A stretch of 41,009 nt of DNA from Bacteroidia bacterium (lineage in GTDB: Bacteria > Bacteroidota > Bacteroidia > Chitinophagales > Saprospiraceae), in contig JAUIKE010000061.1 in NCBI GenBank assembly GCA_030430845.1, positions 1 through 41,009 of the forward strand, read 5' to 3'. Shown one piece after another: positions 8,576 through 15,223 of this stretch (position 1 is its first letter; every line of letters begins with the position of its first letter). The notes below the pieces were generated by a model. That model was not told the origin of the DNA. It searched no databases and worked only from the letters and a program-made list of their open reading frames with translations. A program made the position numbers and the translations under genes.

Positions 8576-8601
8576 AGAAATAAAGTTGGCTGGCCGCCTT
8601 C

Positions 8602-8970
8602 CTAAAAGGTTAGCACTGCCGCTCCCTCCTTCACTGGTTCATGAATGGCGATTGAGCCTACAATTGTTACACCATCTATGAAACTGTCTGCCGTGTATCC
8701 TCTCACCTTTGCGCAGGGAGGGCAGGCGCCAACGAAACATCCGTTATCTATCACTTTTCGGATCATATCGATCATGGGTGGATCTTCAGGGTTGAGGTGT
8801 GCATTGTCAGCTGCCCCTTTTCTTACCCAGTCGAGCCCTGAGCTGGCCAGGAATACGCTTACATCAAGACCGTTGTTGATACCGCCATTGGCGATGCTCC
8901 AGGCTACGGACGAACGCTCGTCATCCAAACCTCGTGTGATGACGACGACTAATTTTCTTTTTTCAGACAT
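8602..8970 (-). CDS. DsrE/DsrF-like family protein
   Basis: 122-aa cytoplasmic protein of the DsrE family, whose members move sulfane sulfur between proteins or act in redox. It begins KLVVVITRGLDDERSSVAWSIANGG, the usual first strand and helix, and carries cysteines C78, C83 and C86; the last two form GACPPCAKVRGY (CPPC), a redox- or persulfide-capable motif in the position where family members often have their reactive cysteine. It lies 31 bases after the cysteine dioxygenase gene on the same strand, which supports a role in sulfur handling. The exact partner is unknown. Confidence 0.8.
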   Translation of the reverse strand: MSEKRKLVVVITRGLDDERSSVAWSIANGGINNGLDVSVFLASSGLDWVRKGAADNAHLNPEDPPMIDMIRKVIDNGCFVGACPPCAKVRGYTADSFIDGVTIVGSIAIHEPVKEGAAVLTF

Positions 8971-9001
8971 GGTTATTGGTTTTTATGAATGATTATTTTA
9001 T

Positions 9002-9658
9002 TCATTTCCCAGGTGTATACACATGCAGGCTGATGGCCGGTTCGTCAAAAGGGTTGCCGACTGCATGATAAGCCATATCATCATCGATGTAGGCCATACT
9101 TTCTTTTTTGAAAGTGCTGACAGCCAGTAGTTCCTGAGCGGGGTCCGGGCTAAATCGTTTTTCCTGTAGTTTGCCATGTAAAACCTTAAAGACACAGCCT
9201 CCCTGGGCATGCCCGTGCACGCTGCTTTGTTTGCCTGGCTTCCAGTGGATCAATACCACTTTGAGTAGGTCGTTCCGGACCAGGACATGATTGGTCTTTG
9301 GATTTTCGAAAAACTTCCTGGCCATCCAGGGGCTGTTAAAATTCAGTTCCTTCAAGACCGGGATGAATTGCAAAGCTGAATAAGGGGCATTTTGATGACG
9401 AAAGGTGTTGTACAAGTCATGACAAACCTTTTCCATATCAAGAATGGTACCCTGCATGATCTCTGCGAAGGATTCCTGGGTCAATAAGCCGGAAGGGCTG
9501 ACCCCCGCCTCAAATGTGGCGTCCGAATCCGCAGATTTGGAACCACCGGGCTGATGAATACCTGTAGCCGTAGTATTTTCAAAAGAAGGATAGAATCCTT
9601 TTTTCGATTGGAATGTAATCGTTTGGTTAACTGCTTGAAAATTTGATAGCGTTTTCAT
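9002..9658 (-). CDS. Cysteine dioxygenase family protein
   Basis: Iron-dependent cupin that oxidises a thiol, presumably L-cysteine, to the sulfinate. 218 aa. The signature HWKPGKQSSVHGHAQGGCVFKVLHG gives iron ligands H148 and H150, with the third likely H198 (YHAVGNPFDEPAISLHVY). C155 lies seven residues after H148 and Y214 lies in HVYTPG, matching the Cys-Tyr pair that is crosslinked in mammalian CDO; R128 may bind the substrate carboxylate. About 90 N-terminal residues precede the usual core. A short inverted repeat (9666-9689) sits just upstream of the start. It heads the minus-strand group CDO - DsrE - ABM - MBL; an AraC regulator gene lies upstream in the same direction. Thiol dioxygenases for other substrates (3-mercaptopropionate) cannot be excluded. 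Confidence 0.88.
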   Translation of the reverse strand: MKTLSNFQAVNQTITFQSKKGFYPSFENTTATGIHQPGGSKSADSDATFEAGVSPSGLLTQESFAEIMQGTILDMEKVCHDLYNTFRHQNAPYSALQFIPVLKELNFNSPWMARKFFENPKTNHVLVRNDLLKVVLIHWKPGKQSSVHGHAQGGCVFKVLHGKLQEKRFSPDPAQELLAVSTFKKESMAYIDDDMAYHAVGNPFDEPAISLHVYTPGK

Positions 9659-9665
9659 AATTAAT

Positions 9666-9689
9666 GTTCTTTGGTTTATTACAAAGAAC
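9666..9689. promoter_or_regulatory. Inverted repeat upstream of cysteine dioxygenase gene
   Basis: GTTCTTTG (9666-9673) and CAAAGAAC (9682-9689) form 8-bp arms separated by 8 bases, ending 7 bases before the gene start. Could be an operator or a 5'-UTR hairpin; the adjacent AraC-type regulator is a candidate binder, but this is inference. Confidence 0.35.
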
Positions 9690-9767
9690 CGACTTACGGC
9701 GCTATGAAATTTTGCTTAAAAGTTCACAAATTGGACTGATCAGCTCAATTTGATCCTGGAAGAGTTT

Positions 9768-9820
9768 TTTAGAGGAAAATGGGTTTCGGTCATAGGACGA
9801 AGCCCATTTTACGCTCTAAA
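9768..9820. terminator. Hairpin after the AraC regulator gene
   Basis: AAAATGGGTTTCG (9776-9788) pairs with CGAAGCCCATTTT (9798-9810) with one G-T pair, extended by TTTAGAG / CTCTAAA across a small internal loop. It lies 14 bases past the stop of the minus-strand AraC gene and likely ends or stabilises its transcript. Confidence 0.55.
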
Positions 9821-9833
9821 TTATCCCCCGGAT

Positions 9834-10697
9834 TTAGGCAAGAAGAGCCATCTTTTTGTATTCAGTAGGAGCTGTTCCCATAATTTTCTTGAATGCCCTA
9901 CTGAAATGAGATAGATCTTCGAAGCCTGATTCAAAAGCAATTTGGGTTATGTTTAAGTTTGTATTACTGATCAGGTGAGCAGCGTGATGTACTCGCCTTT
10001 TCAGCAACCACTTGCCTGGAGATTCATTGAAGTGTTGTTGAAACTCTCTTTTGAAAGTAGACAAGCTGCAATGGCATAAGTCTGCATAATCTTCCAGTTT
10101 GAGATTAAAGCAGAAGTTCTGCTCCATGATTCGATGCAGGCTTGGTTTGGTGTCATCGGCCAGACTATTAAAGTAAGCAGCCAGCAATGGATCGCTGCTC
10201 ATCAGGCTGAGCAGTAGTTCCTTCAATTTCAGCACCAGGATCTGATCGGGAGGACGGTTAATCCCTCGAAAATAAGAAAGCATGGAATGGAAAAAGCCAT
10301 CCAGGTAATTGGATGCCTGGACCTCTGTTGCCGTAAACTCCAGGGGATCTTTGGAAGTACTCAAAGACATATTGCCCCGCACTTCCTCATAAGTCTCCTT
10401 GATCAGCTTATCTGAAAGGAAAAAACCAAGCATGCAATATTCGTCATCGAAATACTGATGAATGATTTCAGCTCCTTTTTTCAGATAAAGTGTTTGACCT
10501 GGTTCCAGCGTCCATTCTCCATTGACGGTTTTATAGGTTTTTTTACCGCTTAAAACGTGTACCAAATAATCGTTTCTTGAAAAAATGCCGATTTGTTCTG
10601 CATCAATCGGGCAGGTATATTCCAGGCAGACGGTTTCTCTGAATTGAAAGCGGTTAAAACTGAGGTTGTCCTTGACGATTTGATAAAAATTAAGCAT
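9834..10697 (-). CDS. AraC family transcriptional regulator
   Basis: 287-aa DNA-binding regulator. The N-terminal half is a cupin-like sensor (YLVHVLSGKKTYKTVNGEW, TLEPGQTLYLKKGAEI), and the C-terminal 100 residues hold the two helix-turn-helix units: LEDYADLCHCSLSTFKREFQ and ITQIAFESGFEDLSHFSRAF, ending in GTAPTEYKK, the usual AraC close. The type resembles ExsA-like regulators common in Bacteroidota. It stands alone on the minus strand, 175 bases upstream of the cysteine dioxygenase gene with a hairpin between, so it is a candidate regulator of the sulfur group; the effector is unknown. Confidence 0.9.
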   Translation of the reverse strand: MLNFYQIVKDNLSFNRFQFRETVCLEYTCPIDAEQIGIFSRNDYLVHVLSGKKTYKTVNGEWTLEPGQTLYLKKGAEIIHQYFDDEYCMLGFFLSDKLIKETYEEVRGNMSLSTSKDPLEFTATEVQASNYLDGFFHSMLSYFRGINRPPDQILVLKLKELLLSLMSSDPLLAAYFNSLADDTKPSLHRIMEQNFCFNLKLEDYADLCHCSLSTFKREFQQHFNESPGKWLLKRRVHHAAHLISNTNLNITQIAFESGFEDLSHFSRAFKKIMGTAPTEYKKMALLA

Positions 10698-10833
10698 GAT
10701 AACAGGATGTTGTGGTTGTAGGCTTTATTTCTAAGCACAAGATAGCGGCATATTGCTGTGATGCCATTGTGCTTTTAGTAGGGGATCATGCTTGTTTAGT
10801 GAATGGAGGGTTTGGGCTAGTGGGGGGGGAGAG

Positions 10834-10875
10834 AGCTAAGACCTCAAAGGTTTCGAAACCTTTGAGGTCTTAGCT
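10834..10875. repeat. Perfect 42-bp palindrome in divergent intergenic region
   Basis: The arm AGCTAAGACCTCAAAGGTTTC is followed directly by its exact complement with no loop. It lies in the 315-base gap (10698-11012) between the AraC gene (minus) and the alpha/beta hydrolase gene (plus), together with a run of eight G at about 10822-10829 and a candidate promoter. It has no T-run and does not follow a gene end, so it is not an ordinary terminator; a repetitive palindromic element is more likely. Confidence 0.7.
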
Positions 10876-10958
10876 AAGCTAGCTCTGCTTACAATTTTTT
10901 CTCAAAAAAGTTCCCTATTGATCCGGTTTTTTTAAAATATTGGGGTGGGCACTTCAGA

Positions 10959-10988
10959 TTGCCTTTCGCTGTCCTTTTTTTACATTAG
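10959..10988 (+). promoter_or_regulatory. Candidate Bacteroidota-type promoter
   Basis: TTG (10959-10961), 19 bases, then TACATTAG (10981-10988), one base off the TAnnTTTG consensus of the Bacteroidota primary sigma factor. It ends 24 bases before the ATG of the alpha/beta hydrolase gene, a sensible distance for a short leader. Confidence 0.45.
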
Positions 10989-11012
10989 CTTTAACAAAAC
11001 ACCAAGTTTGTT

Positions 11013-11678
11013 ATGACAAAATTGAAGATCCATATATCCGAAGAGATCGGTAGTGTCTCGGCCATTCTGAAGCTTCCTGAGGAAGCTACTGCCTTACTTG
11101 TACTGGCACATGGCGCCGGAGCAGGTATGGAACATCCCTTTATGGAAGAGCTGTCGGAATATCTGGCCAACCAGGAAGTCGGTACTCTGCGCTTTAATTT
11201 TCCCTATATGGAAAAAGGTAAAGGAGCTCCGGATCGACCGAAGAAAGCACACCCCGCCGTTTTGGCGGCGGTGGAGGAAGGCAAAAAACAGGCTAGCGGA
11301 CGAGTTTTGTTAGCCGGTGGTAAATCTTTTGGTGGGCGGATGTTCTCTCAGGTAGCGGCCGATGGCAAACTGGAAGGAGTGAAGGGCCTGGTCTATTTTG
11401 GTTTCCCATTGCACGCGCCCGGCAAGCCGGGCACGGACAGAGCCGCCCATTTGTCGGACATCCCCATTCCGCAGCTTTTTTTGCAAGGGACACGTGATAA
11501 ACTGGCCGAGTTTGACCTGATCACAGAGGTCTGTTCAAAATTAGATCAGGCTCATTTGGTTAAAATGGAGGGAGGAGATCATTCCTTTAAAACATTAAAG
11601 AGGTCCGGAATTTCTCATGAAGAGGTAATGGAAGAATTGGCTAAGCAGACGGCTGCTTTTGCAGAGCAATTACAATAA
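11013..11678 (+). CDS. Alpha/beta hydrolase of the KANL3/Tex30-like family
   Basis: 221-aa cytoplasmic hydrolase, length typical of the bacterial Tex30/KANL3-like group. LVLAHGAGAGMEHPFM (30-44) gives the oxyanion region, and the catalytic triad can be read: nucleophile S105 in GGKSFGGRM, acid D162 in LQGTRDKLA, H190 in GGDHSFKTLK. The substrate is unknown. Its 3' end overlaps the 3' end of the convergent uracil-DNA glycosylase gene by nine bases, and no terminator hairpin separates them. A TTG-N19-TACATTAG promoter lies just upstream. Confidence 0.88.
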   Translation: MTKLKIHISEEIGSVSAILKLPEEATALLVLAHGAGAGMEHPFMEELSEYLANQEVGTLRFNFPYMEKGKGAPDRPKKAHPAVLAAVEEGKKQASGRVLLAGGKSFGGRMFSQVAADGKLEGVKGLVYFGFPLHAPGKPGTDRAAHLSDIPIPQLFLQGTRDKLAEFDLITEVCSKLDQAHLVKMEGGDHSFKTLKRSGISHEEVMEELAKQTAAFAEQLQ

Positions 11679-12284
11679 GGCATGCACCTTATTTCGCAGC
11701 TCAGGAATCACCTCTCTTTCAAACCACTCATTCTTTCTCATCCAGATATTATTTCGAGGAGAAGGATGAGGTAAAACAAAGAATTCCGGCAAATATTCCT
11801 GGTAATGCCTAACGGTTTCGGTGAGTGTCCGCTTTCTCTTGTCTCCCAGGTAATAGGCCTGAGCATACGTTCCGATCAAAATAATGTGTTGGAGTTGCTT
11901 CATGTGGTCAAACAACTGCTGATGCCAAAGTGGAGCGCATTCGGGCCTGGGCGGAAGGTCGCCCGATTTTCCTTTTCCCGGATAGCAAAAGCCCATGGGA
12001 ATGAGGGCTACCTGTTCCGGATCGTAGAAGGTGCTGGTATCCATGTCCAGCCAGTCGCGCAGTCTTTCACCACTTTTATCGTCCCAGGGGACTCCGGTTT
12101 GGTGTACTATGCGGCCGGGGGCCTGGCCAATGATGGCAATCTTACTATTGGGATGGGCCGTTACGACTGGATTGACGCCCTGTGCTAAATGAGGTAGACA
12201 AACCTTGCAGGATTTGATTTCTTTGAGTAATTGGTTCACGGCGGATGAGTTGATATTGGGGTAAAATACAAATTTGGGGGACAT
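11670..12284 (-). CDS. Uracil-DNA glycosylase family protein, Fe-S type
   Basis: DNA repair enzyme predicted to remove uracil (or a related base). From the ATG at 12284 it is 204 aa. C26-x2-C29 and C100-x15-C116 reproduce the cysteine spacing of family 4 UDGs, which hold a [4Fe-4S] cluster. The active-site motif is IIGQAPGRIVHQTGVPWDD (51-69), and HPSPRN near the C-terminus is the second UDG motif. An in-frame ATG seven codons further upstream lies inside a GACATGTC palindrome, so the start after the palindrome is preferred. It may be co-transcribed with the IorA-like gene upstream, with a three-hairpin repeat between the two. Confidence 0.85.
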   Translation of the reverse strand: MSPKFVFYPNINSSAVNQLLKEIKSCKVCLPHLAQGVNPVVTAHPNSKIAIIGQAPGRIVHQTGVPWDDKSGERLRDWLDMDTSTFYDPEQVALIPMGFCYPGKGKSGDLPPRPECAPLWHQQLFDHMKQLQHIILIGTYAQAYYLGDKRKRTLTETVRHYQEYLPEFFVLPHPSPRNNIWMRKNEWFEREVIPELRNKVHALL

Positions 12285-12305
12285 GTCATGTCTTAGACAT
12301 GACAT
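12283..12305. repeat. GACATGTC-type palindrome, copy A
   Basis: ATGTCATGTC, TTA, GACATGACAT: perfect 10-bp arms, abutting the start codon of the glycosylase gene. Related palindromes lie at 12526-12559, 20806-20833, 20875-20889 and 20898-20927. Confidence 0.7.
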
Positions 12306-12321
12306 CTGGGTGGAATCAGGA

Positions 12322-12485
12322 CATGGGGTTGTGTAAAAACTCGTTCCTCGTTTTTACACCCCCCTTAAAATTTTGTTTAGGAGGTCATTTGAATAAAAAA
12401 ACGAAGTTTTTTTATTCAAATGACCTCCTAAAAGAATATTATTGGTTGGGGAAAAAGGCCGAAGGACTTTTTAAACAACCCCATG
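12322..12485. repeat. Three-hairpin dispersed repeat, copy 2
   Basis: Same plan as the copy at 1944-2075. H1 is 12325-12364 (GTGTAAAAAC with GTTTTTACAC). H2 is 12376-12432: perfect 27-bp arms with a GAA triloop, outer part TTTAGGAGGT/ACCTCCTAAA as in copy 1 but an entirely different inner stem. The spacer AGAATATTATT is followed by H3 (12444-12480, 37 bases as in the other copies; GGTTG/CAACC). Outer ends CATGGGGTTG and CAACCCCATG give an inverted repeat; CATG on both sides could also be a 4-bp target duplication. It lies between the IorA-like gene and the glycosylase gene, both on the minus strand, and is flanked by two GACATGTC palindromes. Confidence 0.82.
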
Positions 12486-12525
12486 TCTTACAAAGCTTTC
12501 ATTCAGCATTTTCTCCTGCATCAAT

Positions 12526-12559
12526 AGAGATATGACATATCTAGACATGACATGTCTCT
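12526..12559. repeat. GACATGTC-type palindrome, copy B (degenerate)
   Basis: Two 17-base arms, AGAGATATGACATATCT and AGACATGACATGTCTCT, pair at 14 of 17 positions. The right end overlaps the stop codon of the IorA-like gene by two bases. Confidence 0.6.
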
Positions 12560-14171
12560 ACTCCCGAAACCTGGTTTCCACAATCAACAAACTTTGCTCC
12601 TGGTTTTTTAAAGCTTCCTCTATCATCACTTTTAAACGGCTGTAAGGCTCTCCCAGACCAAATTTATGCACATTCTTAATCCCACAAGCCCTTGATATTC
12701 TTTCCATATCCAGGGCAGGAGCCTGCTGCCCTAAAGCATTCTTGGGTACGGCCGGATTAGACTGAAAGCCGGTTGTGGCAGAAGCTTGATTGTCGAGCAC
12801 GAGCATGATCAAATTACTCTCGTTATGTACAGCATTGCAAATGGCAGGCAGACTGGTATGGAAAAAAGAGGAATCACCGAAAACGGCGATGGCCCGTTCA
12901 CTACGTTCGGATTTGGTTAAGCCGGAAGCGATGCCTACTGCCGAACCGATGGCAAACTTGGCATCCAGGCGGTCGGCTACCGTGACCAGGCAGCTGGGGT
13001 CGCCGATGAGCCAAGGTTTCTGGCCAAGTGATTGTGCAGCCTCCTCTATGACGTCGAAGATCTCAGGGTAAGTACAGCCGGCACAGTTGTTTTTCTTCTG
13101 GGGGATTTCCTGAGCCTGATTTTCGGGTAGGAAATTGTTTTGAACGCCTAGGTCCGGGTGTATGCTTTGAAGCGCCTTACGGATCTGCCAGCGATAGAGT
13201 TCGCCCACGCGGGGAACATGACCACTTCTTTTTCCATACATGCTACACCTTATTTTATGCTCGAAAGCCAAAGCTTTGATCTGCATTTCCACGAAAGGCT
13301 CGGTTTCTTCCAGGATGAGGACTTTCTGACAGCCGGATAGGAAATCCATTATGGCGTCTTCCGGCAAAGGAAAAATGGTATTGAGCTGTAACAGTTGTAA
13401 AGGAATGGACGGGTTGTTACCGAGTACTTCTTTTAGTTTTTGGAAAACATATCCGACGCCAATGATACCCCACTGCCCATGCCCGGAGCGGCGGTAAAAA
13501 TCAGACTGGTTCAAATAGCTCTGGAAAGCATCTAACCTATGGTGTAGATCCCTGTGTTTTTGAACGGCATTTTTGGGAGCAGGCACGAAGCGGTCTGTTC
13601 CCCGGGCAATAGGGTGCTGTATGTCCGGATGCAGTTCAGCAGGCAATTCAATAGGTTCGGATTGTTGTGTAAAGCTACGGGTAATGCGAATGATGATGCT
13701 GGTGTTCATTTGTTCAGATAATTCAAAAGCCCTTCGCATGATATGGTACCCTTCCAGGGGGGTGCCAGGTTCTAACATGGGCAATTCAACCATCTGCGAG
13801 ATGGGTCGGGTATCCTGTTCGTTTTGGGAGCCGTAGGCCCCGGGGTCATCCCCGAGGAGAATGACGAGTCCGCCATTCACTCCTGTCAGGTTTAAAGACA
13901 TCAGGGGGTCGATGAGCACATTCATGCCGACGCTTTTCGTGCAGACCAGGGCCCGGCGTCCGGCCATGGACGCTCCGACAGCCATTTCGAGGGCTACTTT
14001 TTCATTACTGGACCATTCGACATAGAGCTCATGTTCCCTGGCCAATTCAATGAGGGTGTTGACAACGTTTGTACCTGGTGATCCGGGGTAAGCGGTTACC
14101 ATTTTAAGGCCGCTGTTGAGGGCAGCATAGGCCAGGGCTTGTTCGGCTGTGAGAAGTTGTTTTTTCATCAA
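12558..14171 (-). CDS. Indolepyruvate ferredoxin oxidoreductase alpha subunit-like TPP enzyme lacking the ferredoxin domain
   Basis: Homologue of IorA, the TPP-binding subunit that oxidises aryl pyruvates to aryl-acyl-CoA with ferredoxin. 537 aa. Seen: pyrimidine-binding domain with TAYPGSPGTNVV (26-37) and the glutamate in SSNEKVALEMA; a central domain; linker cysteines C363 and C366 (NNCAGCTYPEIF); PP-binding GDSSFFHTSLPAI (432-444) with N461 and TTGFQ. Normal IorA is about 600-650 aa and ends with two ferredoxin-type clusters; this protein stops at LLIVETRFRE, before that domain, with no frameshift visible. No iorB is adjacent. It may therefore use another electron path, a separate ferredoxin, or be a non-oxidative relative. 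Divergent from the DUF5996 gene. Confidence 0.82.
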   Translation of the reverse strand: MMKKQLLTAEQALAYAALNSGLKMVTAYPGSPGTNVVNTLIELAREHELYVEWSSNEKVALEMAVGASMAGRRALVCTKSVGMNVLIDPLMSLNLTGVNGGLVILLGDDPGAYGSQNEQDTRPISQMVELPMLEPGTPLEGYHIMRRAFELSEQMNTSIIIRITRSFTQQSEPIELPAELHPDIQHPIARGTDRFVPAPKNAVQKHRDLHHRLDAFQSYLNQSDFYRRSGHGQWGIIGVGYVFQKLKEVLGNNPSIPLQLLQLNTIFPLPEDAIMDFLSGCQKVLILEETEPFVEMQIKALAFEHKIRCSMYGKRSGHVPRVGELYRWQIRKALQSIHPDLGVQNNFLPENQAQEIPQKKNNCAGCTYPEIFDVIEEAAQSLGQKPWLIGDPSCLVTVADRLDAKFAIGSAVGIASGLTKSERSERAIAVFGDSSFFHTSLPAICNAVHNESNLIMLVLDNQASATTGFQSNPAVPKNALGQQAPALDMERISRACGIKNVHKFGLGEPYSRLKVMIEEALKNQEQSLLIVETRFRE

Positions 14172-14307
14172 GGTTTTTTATTAGTTAACAGAGCAAAGGG
14201 TCGGACGAAAACATTCAAGGCGTTTTAGAAACTGAATATAAGAATTAGGTAAATTTTCTTACTTTATACGGACTAAAAATTGCCTTTTATCGCCAAAGTC
14301 AAGAATC

Positions 14308-15210
14308 ATGGAAAAAAACTGGCCCGAATTAGATTATTCTTCCTGGAGTGATACCCTGGATACCTTACACCAGTGGCTTCAGATAGTAGGAAAAATAAGA
14401 CTGCGCGCCATGCCCTGGATCAATCATTCCTGGCATACCTCTCTTTATATTTCTCCTACCGGTTTTACAACCCAAAGTATTCCATATGCAGGAGGCCTTT
14501 TTCAGATCAATTTCAATTTTGTGGATCATGAGTTGGTCATCGATTCTACTTTTTCCAAAACGGAAAAACTGAAGCTCTATCCCCGCACGGTAGCTGATTT
14601 TTATCTGGAGCTATTTGAAAAACTGGATAAAATAGGCCTGGATATCACGATCCATGCAAGTCCGAATGAGATGGAACCGGCCATCCCCTTTGTCGAGAAT
14701 ACACACAATCAGCATTACGATGCGGATGCAGTCTTCAACTTCTGGAAGGTTATGGTGAAAATAAACGGTGTGTTCACCAAATTCAGAGGTCAGTTTATTG
14801 GAAAATGCAGCCCCGTGCATCTGTTTTGGGGCGCTTTCGATTTGGCGGTCACACGTTTTTCAGGACGGAAAGCTCCATTGCATCCCGGAGGAATGCCCAA
14901 CATGCCTCTGGAAGTGATGCAGGAAGCGTATTCGCAGGAAGTCAGCAGTGCAGGGTTCTGGCCTGGTGCCAAAGATTTTCCGACGCCTGTTTTTTATGCC
15001 TATTGCTATCCTACACCAGAAGACTTTTCCAAGCAGCCTGTTTTACCTAAAGAAGCCTTCTTTAGCGAAGAAATGGGAGAGTTTTTTCTACCTTATGTTA
15101 TCGTCCAGCAATCGGCCGAGCCTGAAAAGATGCTGATGTCTTTTCTGGAAAGCACCTATGAAGCAGCTGCCATCACCGGAAACTGGAACAGGGCTTCCTT
15201 GGAACGTTAA
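14308..15210 (+). CDS. DUF5996 family protein
   Basis: 300-aa cytoplasmic protein of unknown function. Recognised by the family pattern LDTLHQWLQIVGKIRLRAMPWINHSWHTS near the start (in pieces WPELDYSSW and WINHSWHTSLYIS), GLFQINFNFVDHEL in the middle, and the conserved HLFWGAFDLAVTRFSGR and the AYSQEVSSAGFWPG segment later. Rich in Trp, His and Tyr. The metallophosphoesterase lipoprotein gene starts 13 bases after its stop, so the two form an operon. The upstream region (14172-14307) is shared with the divergent IorA-like gene. Confidence 0.85.
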   Translation: MEKNWPELDYSSWSDTLDTLHQWLQIVGKIRLRAMPWINHSWHTSLYISPTGFTTQSIPYAGGLFQINFNFVDHELVIDSTFSKTEKLKLYPRTVADFYLELFEKLDKIGLDITIHASPNEMEPAIPFVENTHNQHYDADAVFNFWKVMVKINGVFTKFRGQFIGKCSPVHLFWGAFDLAVTRFSGRKAPLHPGGMPNMPLEVMQEAYSQEVSSAGFWPGAKDFPTPVFYAYCYPTPEDFSKQPVLPKEAFFSEEMGEFFLPYVIVQQSAEPEKMLMSFLESTYEAAAITGNWNRASLER

Positions 15211-15223
15211 AACTTCAAATTTC

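Noticed and set aside
7283..10829. Runs of seven or more G (about 7283, 8478, 10822) as phase-variation or quadruplex sites
   Set aside because: Two are intergenic without a gene start nearby, one is in the ABM N-terminus; no four-run quadruplex pattern.
12299..12535. Small plus-strand open frame across the second repeat
   Set aside because: Made of repeat arms; shares residues with the frame in copy 1 only because the repeat is shared.
15158..15223. Earlier start for the metallophosphoesterase gene
   Set aside because: Lies inside the DUF5996 gene and would place 22 residues before a perfect lipoprotein signal.
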